A stretch of DNA of 64,000 nucleotides, taken from Rhipicephalus microplus. Lineage: Eukaryota > Arthropoda > Arachnida > Ixodida > Ixodidae. This document shows, in pieces, positions 59,144 through 64,000 of the stretch; the stretch's first letter is position 1, and each line of letters opens with the position of its first letter. The stretch covers positions 196,572,491 through 196,636,490 of the forward strand of contig NC_134702.1 of the NCBI RefSeq assembly GCF_043290135.1, read 5' to 3'. The notes beneath the pieces are model-generated. The model did not search any database. It saw only the letters and a list, made by a program, of their open reading frames with translations, and was not told the origin of the DNA. The translations under genes and the position numbers were made by a program.

Positions 59144-60055
59144 GTAGCGTTGTAAAACTATCGGTAAATGGACTATCGATAGCATGGATAGACTTTAAAA
59201 ACTATCGATTGTGCAAGAAAACTAGAAATAACATCGATATCATTAAACTATCAACTTTTTGCTGATAGTGCAAGTGGCAGCACCATTGCTGGAGTTGCTA
59301 CAAAAAATACCATTGTTAGTGCCGTGAATAACGCTGTTTTTGGCTGGGGATACTGCCTGATCTTTTACTGCAGCATTTTATCAGCAATACTCGGCTCGGT
59401 TATACGAATAATGATGATGATGTGTGGGGTTGAACGTCCCAAAACTACCATATGATTATGAGAGACGCCATTATGAAGGGCTCCGGAAATTTTGACCTCC
59501 TGGGGTCAGTTATACGGAATCCTTTGGTCAAATAAATAAAAATATTAACAAATAATATTTAGTAATAATAAACTATTGAATTATTAAAATACCGGATCAT
59601 TTTTCGTCGAAAGTAATTAGTTACAACTTATAATTACCAACTTCGTTTGTGATATATTTATGTTGTGACGCGATAACACTACAATTACTACTTGATATTA
59701 GAACGCGCATTCGCCATTTAAATTTGAAGCCACACAATGCCGCCATATGGAACGACCTCCTTTTTACCGAAGATAAAACGCTAAACTTAATTCTGTTGTT
59801 CTTTGAAGCATTCGGGTGAAAGGAAAGGGGCATGTTAGTTTTCTTGTCTTTCATCCCACTCTTCCAGCATTACCTTTCACGAGGCACACGCGGAGCGATG
59901 TTTATGCATCTATCAGTTACCATTGTTGATTTTGTATTATCGAAAAGGCTATAATTCATCCTATTGATAACACTAGCCTTCTTTTACAATCAATATTTCA
60001 ATAGTCGCTTAACTATAACTAGCATCGATAGGGCTATCGATAGTTCTGCATGATT
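59144..60055. mobile_element. candidate non-autonomous inverted-repeat element with TATCGATA-rich ends
   Basis: The left end has ttgtaaaactatcggtaaatgg, actatcgatag and aactatcgattg. The right end has agcatcgatagggctatcgatagttctgca. The two are rough reverse complements over about 40 bp. The body is AT-rich and non-coding and contains a truncated Ruka. The form (CAGTG-like end plus repeated TATCGATA) recalls hAT-type MITEs, but the termini are degenerate and no clear 8-bp duplication is seen. It lies in transporter intron 1. Confidence 0.4.
59409..59505 (-). repeat. truncated Ruka-like SINE
   Basis: Only the tail half is present (plus tgtggggttgaacgtcccaaaac ... gacctcctgggg); the tRNA-like head is missing. 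It is flanked by ggttatacgaat and agttatacggaat, an imperfect target duplication, so the truncation probably happened during insertion. Confidence 0.8.
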
Positions 60056-60425
60056 ACTACGGGAGTGTGACTGGTTTTCATGAAATCATCCCGTGCGATT
60101 CCTAACTTTATTGGGAGAACTTTTCGCGCTTTTATCTGGTTGCAATTGGCCAGCTAGATCGAGGCTAATATAGTGGAGTGGTGTCGCGGAGATAAAGGTT
60201 GATTACTGAAGAGCAAGTAGGGCTGTCAATTCAAATGCAGGCCTTCTAAGTGGACATTTTTCCACATTTTTCTACCATTTTTCTACCATTGGATATCACT
60301 TTGTACATTTTCTTATGCGTTTGTCTTAAGATATTCTTTTAATAGTGTTAGAAATAGTTCCTTTGAAAGTGTTTATTACAAGGCGTGCTGCCAGTGGCAC
60401 TTAAAGCTCTTTTTTTCTCATGCAG

Positions 60426-60569
60426 GTATCTTAGCAGGACCACTGTGCCAGTGGTTCGGTGCCGCTGCTACACTGAGAGCTGGAGCCCTGGTGACTGCAG
60501 TGGGAGTAATGGCTTCTGCATTTGCACCAGATATCCCGTGGATGACAGTTACACTGGGCGTCATTCACG
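60426..60569 (+). CDS. monocarboxylate transporter-like, exon B
   Basis: 144 nt between acceptor TCATGCAG and donor GTGAGC. The first two bases complete the Gly codon begun in exon A, and the last base starts the Gly codon finished in exon C. It encodes the end of helix 2 (GILAGPLCQWFG), helix 3 (LRAGALVTAVGVMASAFAP) and the start of helix 4 (WMTVTLGVIH). Pattern and lengths match the first half of SLC16-type transporters. The ORF continues without any frame conflict into exon C. Confidence 0.88.
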
Positions 60570-60739
60570 GTGAGCATTATTTCAAAATCAATGAAAGGCG
60601 CGGTAACAAGCAGTGAGCAGGAACACCGACAGTGACATGAACACCCTAAGCCTACATCAGCGAGTGCTCTGAGTACATTTGTCTGACCGCACATTCTCAG
60701 GCGAAGTGTACCGGCTAAAGGGTTTCTCGCCAATAAATA

Positions 60740-61888
60740 GTGCTGCTTAAACTTCATCAGTCATTACATTATTACTCTTACAAGATTATGCTACTTACAT
60801 CAATACTATCCCTAAATAATAAGAAATCTAATTACGTCTTCTTTAAGCCAGTTAATAAGCCCTGTGACACAGAGCTTACGCTAACGTATCAGGGCACCGT
60901 CTTGGAGCGCGTAAAATGTCAGAAATTTTTAGGCGTATGGTTTGAAAAAAGCATGTCGTGGAATACACACATCAATAATTTCACTTCAGAGCTAAGCAGA
61001 GCCGTCGGTGTAATATTTAAACTATCCCATTTAATTCCTATACATCTAAAAAAGGCGATATATTACGCGCATTTCTACTCCCGCTTATCTTATTGCACAC
61101 TTGTTTGGGGTACAATAACAACCACTAATTACTACGAACTAGAAACAATGCAAAAGAAAGTGTTCAGACTTTTCGAGAACTAGTTTGCTGAGCCAAAAGA
61201 CTTACCCACACATCCTTTATTTGTTAAGTATAATTTGCCTAAAGCAACCAAATTATAATATTATAAACTCCTCCTGCACATACAGAAACATGATCTGATA
61301 GACATGGCACATGCAACATCAAGACGTTATCCACTACGTAATACACAGACATCAATACCCAGAACACGTACGAACTACGGAAGGTCAGCCCTCACTTATC
61401 AAATACCTGCACTAATAAATCGTGTATCTTCACAAATAAATTTTGATATACCATTCCATAGATTTAAAAAAACAAATAACACTTTTCCTATTAAATGACT
61501 GTGCAGCCGTTACAGCATAACCTCATTAACTCTCACTGCACCACTGTTCTTGCATTGCGTTTTTTATACGTTCAAACGTTTGCATTTTCGGTATGTGCAG
61601 TTATCCTAGTTATATAGGTGCATTTTAATTTCTGACGCATTTCTCTGTTGCATTCGTTTCGCTGTATCTGTGGATTTTTGTTGTACCTCCTTATATCTAC
61701 TTCGCTATGTATCGATGCTATTATATCTTGTCAAGTTGTATAAGTTGTAACATGTCGTGTTAGTTATACTTTTTATTCGCTGCTGCCTGTACGGTCCCCC
61801 AGGTCCCTTCAAGCTGTTTTTCAACAGCTTTTTTGCCTGGGGAACCCCCAACTTTTTGTGTTGTAAATAAAAAAATAAATAAATAAAC
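60740..61888 (+). mobile_element. LINE 3' end in transporter intron 2
   Basis: The frame 60740-61183 encodes the end of a Jockey/CR1-type reverse transcriptase (KCQKFLGVWFEKSMSWNTHI, then FYSRLSYCTLVWG and LETMQKKVFRLFEN). The C-terminal tail continues in 61304-61498 after a stop and a frame change. The 3' UTR contains a hairpin (aagctgtttttcaacagctt, about 61808-61831) and CCTGGGGAACCCCC, then ends in (AAAT)n at 61868-61888. 5'-truncated. Inserted in sense orientation to the host gene. Confidence 0.8.
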
Positions 61889-63335
61889 ATATAGAGCATT
61901 GCACGTACATTTGATATAGTCGCAAGGCGAGCTTGTTGGTTGCACGCATCATTGCATCTATTGACATTGCTGCTCAACTGGCATGACACCTGCGTAAATT
62001 CTTTTTCTGAAGAATTTTCGAGTGCTGGCGTGGTGCTTTGGTAGAAGGCTTGCCCAGCCGACATAATGTATCTGCTTTGTTTCGGCCAGGCCAATTTTTG
62101 ATTCTGCATGTGTGCACGTGATATTTCGTACCACATGCACGTTTTGCAAGGCCAATGCCTGAGGCCAGGGCATTTACGGTTATCGCCTTGGTTGTTCAAC
62201 ACAAGGCCCTAGCTGGTAGATAGTTCCTCACCAGGACCACTGCTACTTCGTTTTTACGATTATTCAAGCAATCACATTTACCGCATTATTTGCTTAAAAC
62301 GTTAAGAAGCCCCCTTTTCGCGACTAGTAATCGTCCGTTGGTCAACAATATTAAATATGAAGTGTACTGTCATGGCGAAACTAATAAAATTGCTCCTAAA
62401 TGCTATGACAAACAGGTTGTAAAACACAGTGTTACTCAATCGCCAAATTATTACCTTTTAAACGGGAACTTGATAAAGCTGCATGTACCCGAAAATGCAA
62501 TATTTTTACATATAGATTGCAGGGTGATTTCATGCTAGAATCTAATTAGGCAGCCTGAAACGATGTATTCAATATGGTTTTTTTCCTAGAACAGTGATAT
62601 CTACTTATGCTGTTTTAGGCGCCTTCAGCGGGCATTTCTCGTTAATTTATAGCTCCCACGTAAACACATATTTGTGAACCGCATAAATGAGAGTTGTTCT
62701 TGTTCCAAAGGTTCTCAAGCCTAGTTCGCGTTGTTCAACACATATCTCTAAGAAATCTAAGAGAAGAATTTCATAAGACAGTACAACTAGACTCTTATGT
62801 TTGCTGTTATGTCTTTTTAATGTCATACAAAATTATCTAAGGCGACATAATGCTAGGAAGACGTCAACACTTTGTGCTTTATGTAGGACTTGGTCTTTCA
62901 CAAGTTTACACACCATAATGTATTCGTCGACAAGCCGCCATTTTAGCATTGACTTGAAGCGTAACCGTCTGAGTAGTTCCATGAAAGAAGAGACGTGCTT
63001 TATTTTAAACTGAGGATTCCTGGATGCGTGCTTACCACAACTCACACATTCAGGCTATGTATCTAGAGTTAGGTTCAGTGTGTAAAGTCACTTGGTAAAA
63101 AAATGCAGCTTCTGACGAAAGTGTTTTGCGCTGGTTTCTTTTTTTTCTCGATCACTCTTCAAATATATTTTTAAGCAAATTGAAGTACTGCCACATAGGT
63201 CTTATATAGGAAAGCACAACGCGTATATCAGTTACAGTGATGGGCAGAGTAAATGTTGTCCCTATCAAGTTGCTACTTGGTCTCGCACATTCCTACGCAT
63301 TTTGTATATACAAGAAACGTTTATACTTTACGCAG
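61889..63335. other. remainder of transporter intron 2
   Basis: AT-rich intronic sequence. No exon or recognised repeat; open frames on both strands (62290-62538, 62801-63045) lack support. Confidence 0.5.
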
Positions 63336-64000
63336 GAGCCGGAGCCGGAACGGTGAGCATGATGCTACAAGTGTTCTTGAGCATGAATTTCATCGAGTAC
63401 CGAGGCACGGCGCATGGATTGATGTTCATGGGATCAATAGTTTCGTCCCTTGTCGTTCCGCAAGCGCTCTTCTTCCTGGAAAACACGTACGGATTCAGTG
63501 GCTGCTTGCTAGTATTCAGTGCGCTGCTCTTGCACTTGGTTCCCATCAGCTTCCTTCTTCGGCCTGGCTCGCCAGGAAGCACCTCGTGTCAACTCGACAC
63601 AGGGCAAAGCACACTCGTGGAGACGCGGGATGTGAACTTGAACATCAAGGATGTTCCAGAATCAAATAGCAAATCCTGCTCAAGTTCGTCAACTTCATCA
63701 AGCACGAATGGAAAGTCAGGAGTTCTCCAGAGTGCTGCCGAAGTTCTTCGTCTCCCAATGTTCTACGTGATCCTCGTGACGTGGACGGTGATGTGCTACA
63801 ACGAGGACATTTTTTTGACAACAATAGTAGACTTCGCTGTCGACAAAGGCTTCGCAAAGAATATGGCTGTGCCGCTACTCTCTTATCTGTCTTTCACTGA
63901 TGCAATAGGACGCATTGGGCTTCCGCTACTTGCTGATCGAAAGATCCTTCGGCGCAGCACGTTGGTTTGCTGCAACGCCGCACTCACAGCGACATCCGTC
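63336..64000 (+). CDS. monocarboxylate transporter-like, exon C (runs off window)
   Basis: Follows acceptor TTTACGCAG. Two bases complete the Gly codon from exon B, then 221 codons are open to the window end. It encodes the rest of helix 4 (GAGAGTVSMMLQVF), the loop and helix 5 (MNFIEYRGTAHGLMFMGSIVSS, matching the family's YF..RRG.A.G...G motif with Arg-Gly kept), helix 6 (SGCLLVFSALLLHLVPISFLL), a Ser/Thr-rich cytoplasmic loop of about 60 residues (SCSSSSTSSSTN), helix 7 (MFYVILVTWTVMCYNEDIF), helix 8 (AVPLLSYLSFTDAIGRIGLP, with the DAIGR signature) and the start of helix 9. With exons A and B this gives 354 codons. Helices 9-12 are beyond the window. Confidence 0.93.

Overview
This window looks like nuclear DNA of a hard tick, probably a metastriate ixodid. 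The main reason is at least seven copies or fragments of a tRNA-headed SINE that matches my recollection of the tick family Ruka, three of them with clear target-site duplications. They sit among degraded Ty3/Gypsy, Bel/Pao and several LINE lineages, AT-rich unique sequence, long introns and many dinucleotide to tetranucleotide microsatellites. I see no bacterial-style operon, CRISPR array, rRNA gene or functional tRNA gene. The species is not determinable by eye.

Layout. 0.4-3.3 kb (minus strand): probable last exons of an unrecognised gene, with phase-compatible splice sites, a stop and AATAAA, plus weaker upstream exon candidates. 3.4-3.7 kb: Ruka. 4.2-6.8 kb: decayed Bel/Pao element (minus). 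6.8-8.6 kb: 5' half of a decayed LINE (plus). 8.6-11.4 kb: array of about 450-bp units that each carry a tRNA-like cloverleaf, in both orientations and broken by (TA)n tracts. 11.42-16.59 kb: a structurally complete but inactivated Ty3/Gypsy element (minus) with two 132-bp LTRs, inserted in an (AT)n tract. 20.1 kb: a possible exon. 20.6-22.1 kb: a 5'-truncated LINE with a 14-bp target-site duplication. 22.7-23.3 kb: a tRNA-like element next to a CpG-rich block with an NRF-1-type palindrome. 25.3 kb: a candidate first coding exon with a signal peptide. 32.6-33.3 kb: 145-bp tandem repeat. 35.4-36.6 kb: internally deleted Gypsy copy. 38.3-39.3 kb: inverted and tandem repeats, a minisatellite and a 44-bp palindrome. 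45.9-55.7 kb: two copies of a dispersed repeat, two Rukas and two LINE 3' ends.

The only protein-coding gene I identify with confidence begins before 57,639 and runs off the right edge. It is a major-facilitator transporter of monocarboxylate transporter (SLC16) type. Three coding exons (57,639-57,891; 60,426-60,569; 63,336-64,000) join in consistent phases over 354 codons. Its introns hold a TATCGATA-rich inverted-repeat element containing a truncated Ruka, and a LINE tail.

I found no convincing new multi-gene system. The most distinctive items are the tRNA-like tandem/inverted array, a slippery heptamer abutting the gag stop codon of the Ty3 element, and several candidate exons of unrecognised genes. 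Exon calls other than the transporter rest on splice-site and reading-frame reasoning by eye and need transcript support.
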